A model generated the notes under the pieces. That model was not told the DNA's origin. It worked only from the letters and a program-made list of their open reading frames with translations, and ran no database searches. DNA of 64,000 nt. Origin: Nakamurella flava (GTDB lineage: Bacteria; Actinomycetota; Actinomycetes; Mycobacteriales; Nakamurellaceae). Numbering within the stretch: the stretch's first letter is position 1; the number at the start of each line of letters is the position of its first letter. Of the stretch, positions 19,011 to 31,379 are shown in pieces. The stretch is from contig NZ_SZZH01000001.1 of the NCBI RefSeq assembly GCF_005298075.1, forward strand, positions 1,798,001 through 1,862,000, given 5' to 3'. A program made the position numbers and the translations under genes.

Positions 19011-20095
19011 GACGCCACCCCGACCGGGGAGCCCGCCGCGATCCGGCGGTTCAGACCCGTCACCAGATCCGGTCCGGCATAGATGAGCCCGGAGTAGATC
19101 TGCAGCAGCGCGGCCCCGGAGTCCAGCAACGCCAGACCGTCGTCGACGGACATGATGCCGCCCACCCCGATCACCGGCAGATCACTCCGGGAGGCCACGA
19201 AACGCACCACTTCACGGGCCCTCTCGGTCAGCGGCCGACCCGACAGACCGCCGGCCTGCGCACCACCGACCTCCGCATCGGCCGGAGTCAGACCGTCCCG
19301 GCCCAGCGTCGTGTTGGTGGCGATGACCCCGGCGATCCCCCGGTCCGCGCACACCTGCAGCACCTCGGCGATGGCCTGATCGGTCAGGTCCGGGGCGATC
19401 TTGACCAGCACCGGCACCGGCCGGCGGGTCCGGCCGGCCGGGCCGGCGGCGGCCAGGCAGGCCGCCTCCTCGGTGAGCGCGCCGAGCAGTTCGTCCAGCG
19501 GCCCGCGGTCCTGCAGGCTCCGCAGGCCCGGGGTGTTCGGGCTGGAGACGTTGACCGCGATGTAGTCGGCGAAGGGATGCACCGCCCGCAGGGACGTGAG
19601 GTAGTCCCCCACGGCCTGATCGACCGGCGTGATCTTGGACTTGCCGAGCGAGACCCCGATGGGGACACCGATCGGCCCGGTCCGCTCGAGGGTCCTGGCC
19701 AGTACCGCCGCCCCGGAGTTGTTGAAGCCCATCCGGTTGATGATCGCCTCGGACTCCTTGAGCCGGAACATCCGCGGCTGCGGGTTGCCCGGCTGGCCGT
19801 GCGCGGTCACGGTGCCCACCTCGACGAAGCCGAAGCCGAGCGCCGGCCACGCCTTCAGGGCCAGGCCGTCCTTGTCCATCCCAGCGGCCAGGCCGACCAC
19901 CCCGGGGAAGTCGACCCCGAACACGGTGCGGGGAGCGGCATCCAGCCCGTACAGCTTGTGCAGCGCGGCCAGGGACGGCCGGGACCGGCCGACCCGGCCG
20001 AGCAGACCCAGGGTGCGGTGATGAGCGACCTCGGGGTCACCCCCACCCATCCGGAACAGCACCGGACGTGCCAGGTGTCCGTACAGACCGTTCAT
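19007..20095 (-). CDS. pyrD: Dihydroorotate dehydrogenase (quinone), class 2
   Basis: It oxidises dihydroorotate to orotate with FMN and passes electrons to membrane quinone. The 362-residue length and the N-terminal helix region ([21 protein letters not shown]) that precedes the barrel mark the class 2, membrane-associated type. FMN-binding features are [10 protein letters not shown] early and [13 protein letters not shown] late, and the catalytic serine lies in the [11 protein letters not shown] segment. The ATG at 20095 has AGGGGAG upstream. It sits 34 bases after carB, the largest gap inside the operon. Confidence 0.97.
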   Translation of the reverse strand: MNGLYGHLARPVLFRMGGGDPEVAHHRTLGLLGRVGRSRPSLAALHKLYGLDAAPRTVFGVDFPGVVGLAAGMDKDGLALKAWPALGFGFVEVGTVTAHGQPGNPQPRMFRLKESEAIINRMGFNNSGAAVLARTLERTGPIGVPIGVSLGKSKITPVDQAVGDYLTSLRAVHPFADYIAVNVSSPNTPGLRSLQDRGPLDELLGALTEEAACLAAAGPAGRTRRPVPVLVKIAPDLTDQAIAEVLQVCADRGIAGVIATNTTLGRDGLTPADAEVGGAQAGGLSGRPLTERAREVVRFVASRSDLPVIGVGGIMSVDDGLALLDSGAALLQIYSGLIYAGPDLVTGLNRRIAAGSPVGVAS

Positions 20096-20129
20096 GCCCG
20101 CTCCCCTGTCATCCCTTGCTCCCCGCGTC

Positions 20130-23473
<3,344 letters not shown>

Positions 23474-23474
<1 letters not shown>

Positions 23475-24724
23475 CAGGCGTTCTTCCCTTCCGGGGTGTT
23501 GCTGTCCATGAGCTCGACGAAACGGTCGAAGAGGTAGCCGGCGTCGTGCGGGCCGGCGGCGGCCTCGGGGTGGAACTGCACCGAGAAGGCGGGCTTGTCC
23601 AGGCATTCCAGTCCCTCGACGACGTCGTCGTTGAGGCAGGTGAAGGCGACCCGGGCCGGGCCGTAGGGGGTGTCGAAGTCGCCGTCCCGGGGGGCGTCGA
23701 CGGCGAAGCCGTGGTTGTGGGCGCTCACCAGCACCTGCCCGGTGCGGCGGTCCTGCACGGGCTGGTTGATCCCGCGGTGTCCGAACTTCAGCTTGTAGGT
23801 GCCCAGACCCAGGGCGCGGCCCAGGATCTGGTTGCCGAAGCAGATCCCGAATAGCGGGATGCCGGCCTCCAGCACGTCGGCGGTCAGCGCGACCATCGCG
23901 TCCGCAGTGGCCGGGTCACCCGGGCCGTTGGACAGGAACACCCCGTCGGCCCCGACGGCGCGGACGTCCTCGATGGTCGCGGTGGCCGGCAGCACGTGGG
24001 TGGTGATGCCGCGGGCGGCGAGCATCCGGGGGGTGTTGGCCTTGATGCCGAGGTCGAGCGCGGCGACGGTGAACTTCTGCTCACCGGCCGCCGGCACCGT
24101 GTACCGCTCGGTGGTGCTGACCTCGCCGGACAGGTCGGCGCCGGCCATCCCGTCCGTGGCCTTCACCGCGGCCACCATCGTCTCGACGTCGGTGACGTCC
24201 GACCCGGAGAAGATGCCGCAGCGCATCGCCCCGGCGGTGCGCAGGTGCCGGGTCAGCGCCCGGGTGTCGACCCCGGCGATGCCGACCACGCCCTGGGCGG
24301 CCATCTCGTCGGACAGCGTGCCGGTGGCCCGCCAGTTCGACGGGCGCGGCGCGAGATCGCGGACCACGAAGCCGGCGACCCAGATGGCCTTGGACTCGTT
24401 GTCGTCCGGATCCTGCGGGCCGGCGGGGACGTCGGCGCGGACGCCTTCGGGCAGCGCGGTGGTCTGCCGGTCGCGGGAGCTGCCGGCCACCCAGCCGGTG
24501 TTACCGATCTGCGGAGCGGTGGCGACCACGATCTGCCGGCGGTACGACGGGTCGGTCAGCGTCTCCTGGTAGCCGGTCATCCCGGTGGTGAAGACGGCCT
24601 CGCCGAAGGCGGTGCCGGTGGCGCCGAAGGCGGTGCCGCGGTGCACTCGCCCGTCCTCGAGCACCAGGACGGCCGGTACCGGGGTGGTCGGGGTGGTGGC
24701 CCCGTCGGGTGAGGTGCTGGTCAC
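23474..24724 (-). CDS. carA: Carbamoyl-phosphate synthase small chain
   Basis: Glutamine amidotransferase subunit that supplies ammonia to CarB. The 416 residues comprise an N-terminal CPSase small-chain domain ([26 protein letters not shown]) and a class I glutaminase domain with the catalytic Cys in [11 protein letters not shown] and the His-Glu pair in [11 protein letters not shown]. The GTG at 24724 overlaps the stop of the PH-like gene (GTGA). The nucleophile motif reads GICFGNQ where the commonest form is GICLGHQ; the catalytic Cys is kept. Confidence 0.97.
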
Positions 24725-25251
24725 GCCTGTTCTCCCTCTGTCTTCGTGTGCTGTGGTGTGGTGGGCAGCAGGGTGCGAGCCGCCTGCAGCCAGGTCTGCT
24801 GTTCGTCGGGATCGTCGGCCCGGACGCCACTGTCGAGCGCGGTGCCGTCCAGGTCCCAGGTCAGCAGCAGGACACCGCCGGCCTGGCCCATCACCTTCCC
24901 GGCGATCCCGGGGGCGGTGCCGATGGCCCGGAGGGCGGATCGGGGCAGGAACAGCGGTTCGGAGTTCTCGCGGTCGATGAGGACACCGGCCGGGGTCGCC
25001 CGCACCAGGGCGCGGTCGCGGACCCCCAGCCCCTGGGCCACGATGCGGTCCTGCCAGGAGCCGGAGCGGGTGGTGGAGACGTACACGCCGGCCAGCGGTG
25101 GGGTCATCTCGTCGCCGGTTTCGGCGGGAACCGCGGGCAGGGCGGGGATGTCGGCCTGACGCTGGGCCCGGTGCTGCCAGCCGCGGTACAGGCCCCAGAA
25201 GGCCAACGCGACGAACACCACCATGGCCAGCGTCAGCAGCAGCCGCTCCAT
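24721..25251 (-). CDS. PH-like-domain membrane protein between pyrC and carA
   Basis: A 176-residue protein with one N-terminal membrane helix (residues 3-21, [19 protein letters not shown]) and a cytoplasmic domain of about 130 residues, seemingly a PH-like fold (a [20 protein letters not shown] strand pair, later [12 protein letters not shown]). It occupies the same place as the mycobacterial gene between pyrC and carA (Rv1382 position), where it is a conserved membrane protein of unknown role. It is joined to pyrC by a TGATG overlap and to carA by GTGA. The long conservation of this placement suggests a function tied to pyrimidine or carbamoyl phosphate metabolism. Confidence 0.8.
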   Translation of the reverse strand: MERLLLTLAMVVFVALAFWGLYRGWQHRAQRQADIPALPAVPAETGDEMTPPLAGVYVSTTRSGSWQDRIVAQGLGVRDRALVRATPAGVLIDRENSEPLFLPRSALRAIGTAPGIAGKVMGQAGGVLLLTWDLDGTALDSGVRADDPDEQQTWLQAARTLLPTTPQHTKTEGEQA

Positions 25252-26558
25252 CAGGCGGCCCCACCGGCGGGAGCCGTGGCCAGAGCGACGGTGTCGACGC
25301 CCCGCAGGTAGGTGGCGACCACCCGGCCGGGCAGCTCCATCCCCTCGAAGGGCGTGTTGTCGCTCAGCGAGGCGAGCTCGGCGCCGCGCACCGTCCAGGT
25401 GGCGGACGGGTCGATGAGCACCAGGTTGGCCGGTTCACCGACCGCGATCGGCCGGCCCTGATCGACGAGACCGCCGATCTCGGCGGGCTTCTCGCTCAGG
25501 ACCCGGGCCACCCCGCGCCAGTCCAGCAGCCCGGTCCGCACCATGGTGGCGACGACCACCGACAGCGCGGTCTGCAGGCCGAGCATGCCCGGCTTGGCGT
25601 GGTCCCACTCGGTTTCCTTGTCCTGGCTGGCGTGCGGCGCGTGGTCGGTGGCGACGATGTCGATCGTGCCGTCGGCCAAAGCGGCGCGCAGAGCCTGGAT
25701 GTCGGTCTCGGTGCGCAGCGGCGGGTTGACCTTGAACACCGGGTCGTACCCGACGGCGCGCTCGTCGGTGAGGATCAGGTGGTGCGGGGTGACCTCGGCG
25801 GTCACCGCCGTTCCGCGCCGCTTCGCCGCGGCGACGACCTCGACCGACCCGGCGGTCGACAGGTGGCAGACGTGCAGCCGGGATCCGACGTGGTCGGTCA
25901 GCAGGCAGTCGCGGGCGATGATCGCCTCCTCGGCCACCGCCGGCCAGCCGGTCATCCCGAGCCGCGCGGAGACGACACCCTCGTGCATCTGGGCGCCCTC
26001 GGTGAGCCGGGGCTCCTGCGCGTGCTGGGCGATGACCCCGTCGAAGGCCTTCACGTATTCCAGGGCCCGGCGCATGAGCAGCGGATCGGAGACGCAGTCG
26101 CCGTCGTCGGAGAACACCCGCACCTGGGCGGCCGACGACGCCATCGCCCCGAGCTCGGCCAGCCGCTGGCCCTGCCGGCCGACGGTCACCGCGCCGATCG
26201 GGTGGACGTCGACCAGGCCGACCTCCTGCCCGAGCCGGAAGACCTGCTCGACGACGCCGGCGGTGTCGGCGGTCGGGTCGGTGTTGGGCATCGCGAACAC
26301 GGCGGTGTATCCACCGAGAGCCGCTGCAGTAGAACCGGTCTCGACCGTTTCGGCGTCTTCGCGGCCCGGCTCTCGCAGGTGGGTGTGCAGATCGACCAAC
26401 CCGGGCAGCAGCACCAGGCCGGCCGCGTCCACGATCTCCGTGTGGTCGGACGCGGCAACCTCCGCCTCAGTACCCACCGCGGTGATGACGCCGTCGACGA
26501 TCAGGACATCGGCCGGCGCCTCGCCGTAGGGCGCGGCACCCCGAATCAACACGCTCAC
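25251..26558 (-). CDS. pyrC: Dihydroorotase
   Basis: A zinc amidohydrolase that cyclises carbamoyl aspartate to dihydroorotate. The 435-residue length and motifs mark the class I type: the metal-binding [30 protein letters not shown], and [13 protein letters not shown] with the catalytic Asp. The GTG start overlaps the pyrB stop codon (GTGA). Order and coupling pyrR-pyrB-pyrC are as in mycobacteria. Confidence 0.97.
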   Translation of the reverse strand: MSVLIRGAAPYGEAPADVLIVDGVITAVGTEAEVAASDHTEIVDAAGLVLLPGLVDLHTHLREPGREDAETVETGSTAAALGGYTAVFAMPNTDPTADTAGVVEQVFRLGQEVGLVDVHPIGAVTVGRQGQRLAELGAMASSAAQVRVFSDDGDCVSDPLLMRRALEYVKAFDGVIAQHAQEPRLTEGAQMHEGVVSARLGMTGWPAVAEEAIIARDCLLTDHVGSRLHVCHLSTAGSVEVVAAAKRRGTAVTAEVTPHHLILTDERAVGYDPVFKVNPPLRTETDIQALRAALADGTIDIVATDHAPHASQDKETEWDHAKPGMLGLQTALSVVVATMVRTGLLDWRGVARVLSEKPAEIGGLVDQGRPIAVGEPANLVLIDPSATWTVRGAELASLSDNTPFEGMELPGRVVATYLRGVDTVALATAPAGGAA

Positions 26559-27559
26559 AGGGCTCCCTCGGATCCGGACAACAGCAGATACAGCACGGCC
26601 ATCCGCACGGTCACGCCGTTGGTGACCTGCTCGACGATGACGGAGTTCGCGCCGTCGGCGACCTGCGGGGTGATCTCCATCCCGCGGTTCATCGGGCCGG
26701 GGTGCAGCACGATCCCGTTCGGAGCCAGCAGGTCGCGCCGGCGGCCGTCCAGGCCGTAGCCGCGCGAGTACTCGCGGGCAGTCGGGAAGAAGGCGCCCTG
26801 CATGCGCTCCTGCTGCACGCGCAGCATCATCACCGCGTCCGCGCCGACCAGCGCCCGGTCCAGGTCGTAGGAGACGGTGGCCGGCCAGTCGCTGACCCCG
26901 ACCGGCAGCAGAGTGGGCGGGGCGACCAGGGTGACGTCGGCACCCAGGGTGCGCAGCAGCAGCACGTTGGAACGAGCAACCCGGGAGTGCAGGACGTCGC
27001 CCACGATGACGATGCGGCGGTCCTGCAGTCCGCCGAGGTGCCGGCGCAGGGTGTAGGCGTCGAGCAGCGCCTGCGTCGGGTGCTCGTGGGTGCCGTCGCC
27101 GGCGTTCACCACATGCCCGTCGACCCAGGCCGAGAGTTGCTGCGGCGCACCGGACGAGGAGTGCCGGCAGACGACCGCGTCGGCTCCCATGGCCTGCAGC
27201 GTCCAGGCGGTGTCCTTGAGCGACTCGCCCTTGGACACCGACGATCCCTTGGCCGAGAAGTTGATGACGTCGGCCGACAGCCGCTTGGCCGCCAGCTCGA
27301 ACGAGATGCGGGTGCGGGTCGAGTCCTCGAAGAAGAGGTTGACCACGGTCCGCCCGCGCAGCGTGGGCAGCTTGCGCACCTCCCGGCCGGCGATCGCCTG
27401 CTCGATCCGGGCGGCGGTGTCGAGCAGGTGCTCGGCGGTCGGCCGGTCCAGGTCACCGGCCGCCAGCAGGTGCCGGGGCATCGCCGGGCCGAACGGTTCG
27501 GCCGGTACCGAGGCGGAGCCGGCCTGTTCGGTGGGGCGTGCCGCACTGGTGGTGGTCAT
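26555..27559 (-). CDS. pyrB: Aspartate carbamoyltransferase
   Basis: It transfers the carbamoyl group from carbamoyl phosphate to aspartate, the committed step of pyrimidine synthesis. The 334-residue chain has the carbamoyl-phosphate site [19 protein letters not shown] and the aspartate-side motifs [16 protein letters not shown] and LHPGPMNRG. There is no pyrI regulatory-chain gene nearby, as expected in actinobacteria. About 20 residues of Ala/Pro-rich lead precede the core. The ATG overlaps the pyrR stop (ATGA). Confidence 0.97.
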   Translation of the reverse strand: MTTTSAARPTEQAGSASVPAEPFGPAMPRHLLAAGDLDRPTAEHLLDTAARIEQAIAGREVRKLPTLRGRTVVNLFFEDSTRTRISFELAAKRLSADVINFSAKGSSVSKGESLKDTAWTLQAMGADAVVCRHSSSGAPQQLSAWVDGHVVNAGDGTHEHPTQALLDAYTLRRHLGGLQDRRIVIVGDVLHSRVARSNVLLLRTLGADVTLVAPPTLLPVGVSDWPATVSYDLDRALVGADAVMMLRVQQERMQGAFFPTAREYSRGYGLDGRRRDLLAPNGIVLHPGPMNRGMEITPQVADGANSVIVEQVTNGVTVRMAVLYLLLSGSEGAL

Positions 27560-28176
27560 CGGATCTCCCCCGCGGTCGGGGCGGCGCGGACGAGTTCGAC
27601 CGCGTCCCGGCCGTCGGTCTCGGCCAACCGCACGGCCACGTCGTCGCCGAGTGCGGTCGGGATGTTCTTGCCGACGTAGTCGGCGCGGATCGGCAGTTGC
27701 CGGTGGCCACGGTCGACCAGCACGGCCAGCTGGACCACCGCCGGCCGGCCGTGGTCGCGGAGGGCGTCCAGGGCCGCCCGGATGGTGCGACCGGAGTACA
27801 GGACGTCGTCGACCAGGACGACGACGGCGTCGTCGATACCGCCGCCGGGGATGAGCGTCTCCAGCAGGGCCCGGGGCGGCCGACGCCGCAGGTCGTCCCG
27901 GTAGAGGGTGATGTCCAGGGAGCCCACGCCGACCGGCTCGGAGCCGGCGGCGAAGGTGTCCAGCCGCTCTCCCAGCCGACGGGCCAGGTACACACCGCGA
28001 GTGGGGATGCCCAGCAGGACGACCGGCCGGTCCCCGTTCCGTTCGAGGATCTGGTGGGCGATGCGGTCGATGGTGCGCGCGATGTCACCCGGACCCAGGA
28101 TCTCGGTGGCGACCGCAGCAGCGTTCTCGGCGACGGGCGTGCCGGAGCCACTGGCTCCGGACGAAGGCACTGTCAC
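27556..28176 (-). CDS. pyrR: PyrR bifunctional regulator / uracil phosphoribosyltransferase
   Basis: UMP-dependent RNA-binding regulator of the operon with uracil phosphoribosyltransferase activity. The 206-residue PRTase fold shows the PRPP loop [20 protein letters not shown], the [10 protein letters not shown] motif and an N-terminal [13 protein letters not shown] helix. The start is the GTG at 28176, set by an excellent AGGAGGT five bases upstream; a Ser/Gly-rich lead of about 27 residues precedes the fold. The leader immediately upstream carries a PyrR-binding-loop consensus next to a structure that can hide the ribosome binding site, so autoregulation at translation is likely. Confidence 0.95.
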   Translation of the reverse strand: MTVPSSGASGSGTPVAENAAAVATEILGPGDIARTIDRIAHQILERNGDRPVVLLGIPTRGVYLARRLGERLDTFAAGSEPVGVGSLDITLYRDDLRRRPPRALLETLIPGGGIDDAVVVLVDDVLYSGRTIRAALDALRDHGRPAVVQLAVLVDRGHRQLPIRADYVGKNIPTALGDDVAVRLAETDGRDAVELVRAAPTAGEIR

Positions 28177-28182
28177 GCGAGA

Positions 28183-28218
28183 CCTCCTTTCCCGCCTCAC
28201 CGGACGGTCCTTAAAGGA
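28183..28218 (-). promoter_or_regulatory. PyrR-binding RNA leader with anti-Shine-Dalgarno stem
   Basis: On the minus strand CGTCCGGTGAGGCG (28206-28193) matches 12 of 14 positions of the PyrR binding-loop consensus (ARUCCNGNGAGGYU, recalled from the literature). TCCTTT (28218-28213) can pair with AAAGGA (28190-28185), the start of the AAAGGAGGT ribosome binding site of pyrR, closing a stem around the loop. This fits translational repression rather than a terminator/antiterminator switch; no T-run follows. Confidence 0.65.
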
Positions 28219-28265
28219 TGTCTTCCCGGCCCGCTTCCCCTGAACGGGTCGGCAAGCCGTCGACG

Positions 28266-28271
28266 ATCCTA
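28266..28271 (-). promoter_or_regulatory. -10 box of the pyr operon
   Basis: TAGGAT on the minus strand would start the transcript near 28259 and leave a leader of about 83 bases containing the PyrR site. The -35 region is not recognisable. The rest of the 300-base gap between pyrR and bldD holds the bldD promoter and no gene. Confidence 0.5.
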
Positions 28272-28357
28272 ACAAGCCGTGGGGTCCCACCGGGGCCCCG
28301 CCCGCGGACCACCCCGTCATCCGAGCGGTTGGTTTGTCCGCGCACCACCGGTTCGGG

Positions 28358-28394
28358 TTGACGTCACGCGCTGTGTAGCGACTACTCTGCGTAT
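28358..28394 (+). promoter_or_regulatory. bldD promoter with a candidate BldD box
   Basis: TTGACG (28358-28363) and TACTCT (28383-28388) form a promoter with a rather long 19-base spacer. Overlapping the -10 is CTACTCTGCGTAT (28382-28394), whose core AC-n-C-T-G-n-GT matches the palindromic BldD consensus TNACNCWGNGTNA at all internal positions and misses only the two outer ones. BldD is known to repress its own gene in Streptomyces. Confidence 0.5.
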
Positions 28395-28476
28395 AGATTG
28401 ATCGTCTGAACTGCAGGACGCGGTCGCCGGACCACTGCGATGGGGCCGCGGCACCACGGGAAGTCAAGGAGCCTGG

Positions 28477-28959
28477 ATGTCTGCCGACTACGCACACGCG
28501 CTGGGAGCGCGACTGCGCGCGATCCGGGCGCAGCAGGGCCTGAGCCTGCATGGGGTCGAGGAGAAGTCGGACGGCCGCTGGAAGGCCGTCGTGGTCGGCA
28601 GCTACGAGCGCGGCGACCGCGCCGTGACCGTCGCCAAGCTGGCCGAACTGGCCGAGTTCTACGGGGTTCCGGTCGCCGAGTTGCTGCCCGACGCCCGGGC
28701 CGCCCGCCGCGGCGCCCCCAGCCCGAAACTGGTCATCGACCTGCAGCGGCTCGCCGAGTTGCCGACGCACCAGGCCGGGCCGCTGGCCCGATATGCCGCC
28801 GCGATCCAGTCGCAGCGGGGCGATTACAACGGCAAGGTCCTGACCATCCGGTCCGAGGACCTGCGGTCACTGGCCGTGATTTACGACATGACGCCGGAAG
28901 ATCTCACCGATCAGCTCGTGCACTGGGGTGTGCTTCCGGCCGGTACCGAGCTGGACTGA
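28477..28959 (+). CDS. bldD: BldD developmental master regulator
   Basis: A 160-residue transcription factor. It has an N-terminal helix-turn-helix (residues 8-70; [35 protein letters not shown]) and a C-terminal domain that in Streptomyces dimerises through a tetrameric c-di-GMP. The ligand signature R-x-D-x8-R-x-x-D is intact at the same numbering as in Streptomyces: RGD at 114-116 and RSED at 125-128 (RQDD in S. coelicolor, so Arg125 and Asp128 are kept while the middle two differ). The start has AAGGAG upstream. It is convergent with the two-component genes downstream and divergent from the pyr operon. Confidence 0.95.
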   Translation: MSADYAHALGARLRAIRAQQGLSLHGVEEKSDGRWKAVVVGSYERGDRAVTVAKLAELAEFYGVPVAELLPDARAARRGAPSPKLVIDLQRLAELPTHQAGPLARYAAAIQSQRGDYNGKVLTIRSEDLRSLAVIYDMTPEDLTDQLVHWGVLPAGTELD

Positions 28960-28974
28960 GCCACCCACCGCGGG

Positions 28975-29631
28975 TCACGGACCCATCAGGTCGCCCGGCC
29001 CGAGCCCGAGATGGCGCTCGAGGTCGGCGGCTGAATGGGTGCTGAGGTAGTCCACGAATTTGGCCGCCACCAGATTCATGTGCTCCTCCGCGGTCCGTCG
29101 GCTGATGTACAACCGATCAGCAATCGCCTGGAACGACTGGCCACGGGCCCGGCCGGAGAGCACCTCTCGCTGCCGCGGGCTCAGGGCCGGCATGCCGCCA
29201 CGTCGTTCGACCACCTCGGCCAGGCCCACGAGAGCGGGCGTGATGACCGTCCCACCGGCGGCGACGGCGGTGATGGCCGACACCAACGCCGGCATCTCCT
29301 CGGCCTTGTGGATGACCCCCCGGGCACCGGCCGCCAGGCACCCGGCGAGAACCTCCCGTCGGTGCTCATTCGTGTAGATCAGGGCCCGGTACCCGGACGC
29401 GGCGACCGCCCGCACTCCGGCCGCTCCCTGCCGCACACCTTGTCGTCCCGTCCCCGAGAGGACGAGATCGACGAGGACCGCATCGACCTCGGGAGCCGCA
29501 TCGAGGAAGGTCTCGACATCGGCGAAGGAACGAATGGACCGGGCCGGTGGGAGCAGTAACGGCAGCCCCTGCCGGATGACCGTGTCGTCATCGATGACGG
29601 CCACCGCAAGTGTCGACCACTCGACTGTCAT
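28975..29631 (-). CDS. LuxR/NarL-family response regulator
   Basis: A 218-residue response regulator. The receiver domain (1 to about 135) has the acidic cluster DDD (14-16), the phospho-acceptor Asp in LVDLVLSG (about residue 53), Thr in LIYTNE and Lys in VIHKAEE, so all key residues are present. The LuxR-type helix-turn-helix follows (about 145-205; LSPRQREVLSGRARGQSFQAIADRLYISRRTAEEHM shortened here to its key parts: SPRQREVL, ISRRTAEEHM). Its ATG overlaps the kinase stop codon (ATGA). A candidate dyad target lies upstream of the kinase gene at 30977-31003. Confidence 0.9.
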   Translation of the reverse strand: MTVEWSTLAVAVIDDDTVIRQGLPLLLPPARSIRSFADVETFLDAAPEVDAVLVDLVLSGTGRQGVRQGAAGVRAVAASGYRALIYTNEHRREVLAGCLAAGARGVIHKAEEMPALVSAITAVAAGGTVITPALVGLAEVVERRGGMPALSPRQREVLSGRARGQSFQAIADRLYISRRTAEEHMNLVAAKFVDYLSTHSAADLERHLGLGPGDLMGP

Positions 29632-30887
29632 CGGCCGACGGTTCCGTGGTCAGTGATGGTGATCGTGGTGCCCTGACCCGGCCGACTGTCGATGCGAGCG
29701 CACGCACCGATGCGCTGGACCTCGGCCATAACCTGCCTCCGCAGGCCGAAACCCCACTCCTGGTCCGCCGGGTCGAACCCGACCCCGTCGTCGTTCACCG
29801 TGACCTCCCAGGAACCACCCGGTCCACCGTCCGCATGCACGATGACCTGACGCGCATGCGCGTGGACACGGACGTTGTGCAACACCGTGCAAACGGCCGC
29901 CCCCAACACCTTGGCCCGCTCATCGTCGAGGACGACGGAAGCGGCGAGGTCGACCGAGATCGTCAACGGGAGGTCGCCGAATCCGGATGCCGCCTGCAGC
30001 ACGGTGTCTGCGACCGAGCGGTCGGCGAGGTCCGTGGAGGACACCGGGTCCGCCACCCCACGGGCATCACCGAGAAAGATCCGAATACGCCCGGCGGCGG
30101 CAGCGGCCTCCGAGCGGAGCAGTCCCGCCAGGGCGGGGTCGAGACCGGGCTGGGCCAGCAGGCGCAGGACGGTGGCCTGGTCATGGAGCAGGAGCCGGTG
30201 CCGATCGAGCATGGCCTGCGCCGCTGCTTGCGCCGCGTCGGCCCGGGCCTGATCGGCGTCGCGGCCCAGCCGCCGGAGATAGCTGCTCAGCAACCGGCCG
30301 AAGAGCCCGAACGCCGGGAAGGCGAAGGTGTTGCTCCAGACGGTGGCGAGCTCCCCGGAGTCCCTGACCGCCGGGAGGCTCACGGCGAGGTATGCGCCGA
30401 CCAGCACCGTCACTGCCGTCAGCGTCTGCCCCCGTCTCGGGAACCCGACTCCCGCGGCCAGCGCGGCGCCGACACCGACGGGATACCCCCACGCCACCCA
30501 CGTCCCGATCCGCGTCGCCTCCGCCGTGAACCACGGTTGGGCGACCATCACCACCGTCGCGACCGTGAGATCAACGGCCGTCCAGGGGGCGCTCAGAAAA
30601 CGTCGTCGCCGGATGGACACCACCGCGATCGCGACGGACTCCGCCAGGTAGGCGACCATCAACCCGCCGTCGAGAGCCGGAGCCGTGGACGACCGCAGAC
30701 CGCCCGGTACCGACACGGCAAGTTGCACCAGATCGGTCGAACGAAGGACCAGAAAGATCGTCAGCAGACCGATCTCGACCCCGGCCAGCGTGGTCGGCAG
30801 CAGGGAACCCGCACGCCACCAGGCATGGGTCACGGGTCGCGAGATGTCCTCACCCGTCCGATCGACCGTGAGCTGTGAAGCGACCAC
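29628..30887 (-). CDS. Membrane sensor histidine kinase (NarL/DesK-like)
   Basis: A histidine kinase of about 419 residues. Six to seven membrane helices fill roughly residues 25-215, with no large extracytoplasmic loop, so it likely senses a membrane or intramembrane cue. A coiled linker leads to a HisKA_3-like phospho-acceptor, His in RLLLHDQATVL, and a C-terminal HATPase with N-box LHNVRVHAHA and G-boxes DDGVGFDP and WGFGLRRQ. The start is uncertain; I chose the GTG at 30887 because CAGGGA precedes it, while upstream in-frame sequence is Arg/Pro-rich and unlike a protein. Coupled to the response regulator downstream. Confidence 0.85.
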   Translation of the reverse strand: MVASQLTVDRTGEDISRPVTHAWWRAGSLLPTTLAGVEIGLLTIFLVLRSTDLVQLAVSVPGGLRSSTAPALDGGLMVAYLAESVAIAVVSIRRRRFLSAPWTAVDLTVATVVMVAQPWFTAEATRIGTWVAWGYPVGVGAALAAGVGFPRRGQTLTAVTVLVGAYLAVSLPAVRDSGELATVWSNTFAFPAFGLFGRLLSSYLRRLGRDADQARADAAQAAAQAMLDRHRLLLHDQATVLRLLAQPGLDPALAGLLRSEAAAAAGRIRIFLGDARGVADPVSSTDLADRSVADTVLQAASGFGDLPLTISVDLAASVVLDDERAKVLGAAVCTVLHNVRVHAHARQVIVHADGGPGGSWEVTVNDDGVGFDPADQEWGFGLRRQVMAEVQRIGACARIDSRPGQGTTITITDHGTVGR

Positions 30888-30976
30888 TGGCGCAGATCCC
30901 TGCCTCAGGACCGGGGTCCCTGTCGCATCCGCCGGGTGACGGGGCGAGCGACATCGTGCCACCCGACCGGGTGGCG

Positions 30977-31003
30977 GTCCACCCCGTAGGTCTACGGATG
31001 GAC
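30977..31003. promoter_or_regulatory. Nested dyad between the two-component genes and the small gene
   Basis: CCGTAG-GT-CTACGG (30984-30997) is a perfect palindrome, and outer arms GTCCA (30977-30981) and TGGAC (30999-31003) are also complementary. The outer right arm coincides with the -35 of the rightward promoter. This is what a NarL-type regulator site would look like. Confidence 0.5.
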
Positions 31004-31027
31004 ACCTAGCCCTCCTGTGGCTACCTT
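30999..31027 (+). promoter_or_regulatory. Promoter of the small gene at 31079
   Basis: TGGACA (30999-31004) and TACCTT (31022-31027) separated by 17 bases form the best sigma70-type promoter in the window. Transcription would start near 31034. Confidence 0.6.
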
Positions 31028-31078
31028 CAGCGGTCCCGACGGAAGTCGGCCCCGTCGACGTCGCTACAGGAGACTGTG

Positions 31079-31327
31079 ATGGCATTCGCAATAGGACAGA
31101 ACGTCATCGCCCGGACCCGACTCAGCAACGGCGAATTCGCTGTCGAAAAAGGTGCTCGAGGCGTGGTCACCGGAACGTCCGGCTTCTTCTCGACGTCTCA
31201 CGTCGTCCACTTCTTCGGAAGAAAGGGCGAGGCCATCATCGGCAACGTGAAGGGGTCGGCCCTTCAGGCGGTTCCGGCCGGGACCAAGATCGGTCGACCG
31301 GCATCTGGCGCACCCCGCAGGCGTTGA
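31079..31327 (+). CDS. Small basic protein, unknown function
   Basis: An 82-residue protein, not recognised. It is rich in Gly, Val and beta-forming residues (IGQNVIARTRLSNGEF, GARGVVTGTSGFFST, SHVVHFFGRKG) and may form a small SH3-like barrel; the last 15 residues are basic and Pro-rich. There is no signal peptide or membrane helix. The ATG at 31079 has AGGAG about seven bases before it. It has a strong promoter and a dyad that the neighbouring two-component system could bind, so it may be an output gene of that system (inference). Confidence 0.65.
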   Translation: MAFAIGQNVIARTRLSNGEFAVEKGARGVVTGTSGFFSTSHVVHFFGRKGEAIIGNVKGSALQAVPAGTKIGRPASGAPRRR

Positions 31328-31340
31328 ACCCCGGCCGGAC

Positions 31341-31371
31341 GGTGACCGGAGGACCCCCACCCCCGGTCACC
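31341..31371. terminator. Bidirectional terminator hairpin
   Basis: GGTGACCGG and CCGGTCACC form a perfect 9-bp stem with a 13-base loop between two convergent genes, ending nine bases before the stop of the leftward one. Confidence 0.6.
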
Positions 31372-31379
31372 ATGAGCGG

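Noticed and set aside
27556-28176. Transcription attenuator (terminator/antiterminator) in the pyr leader
   Set aside because: There is no terminator hairpin with T-run in the 83-base leader; the pairing that is visible hides the ribosome binding site instead.
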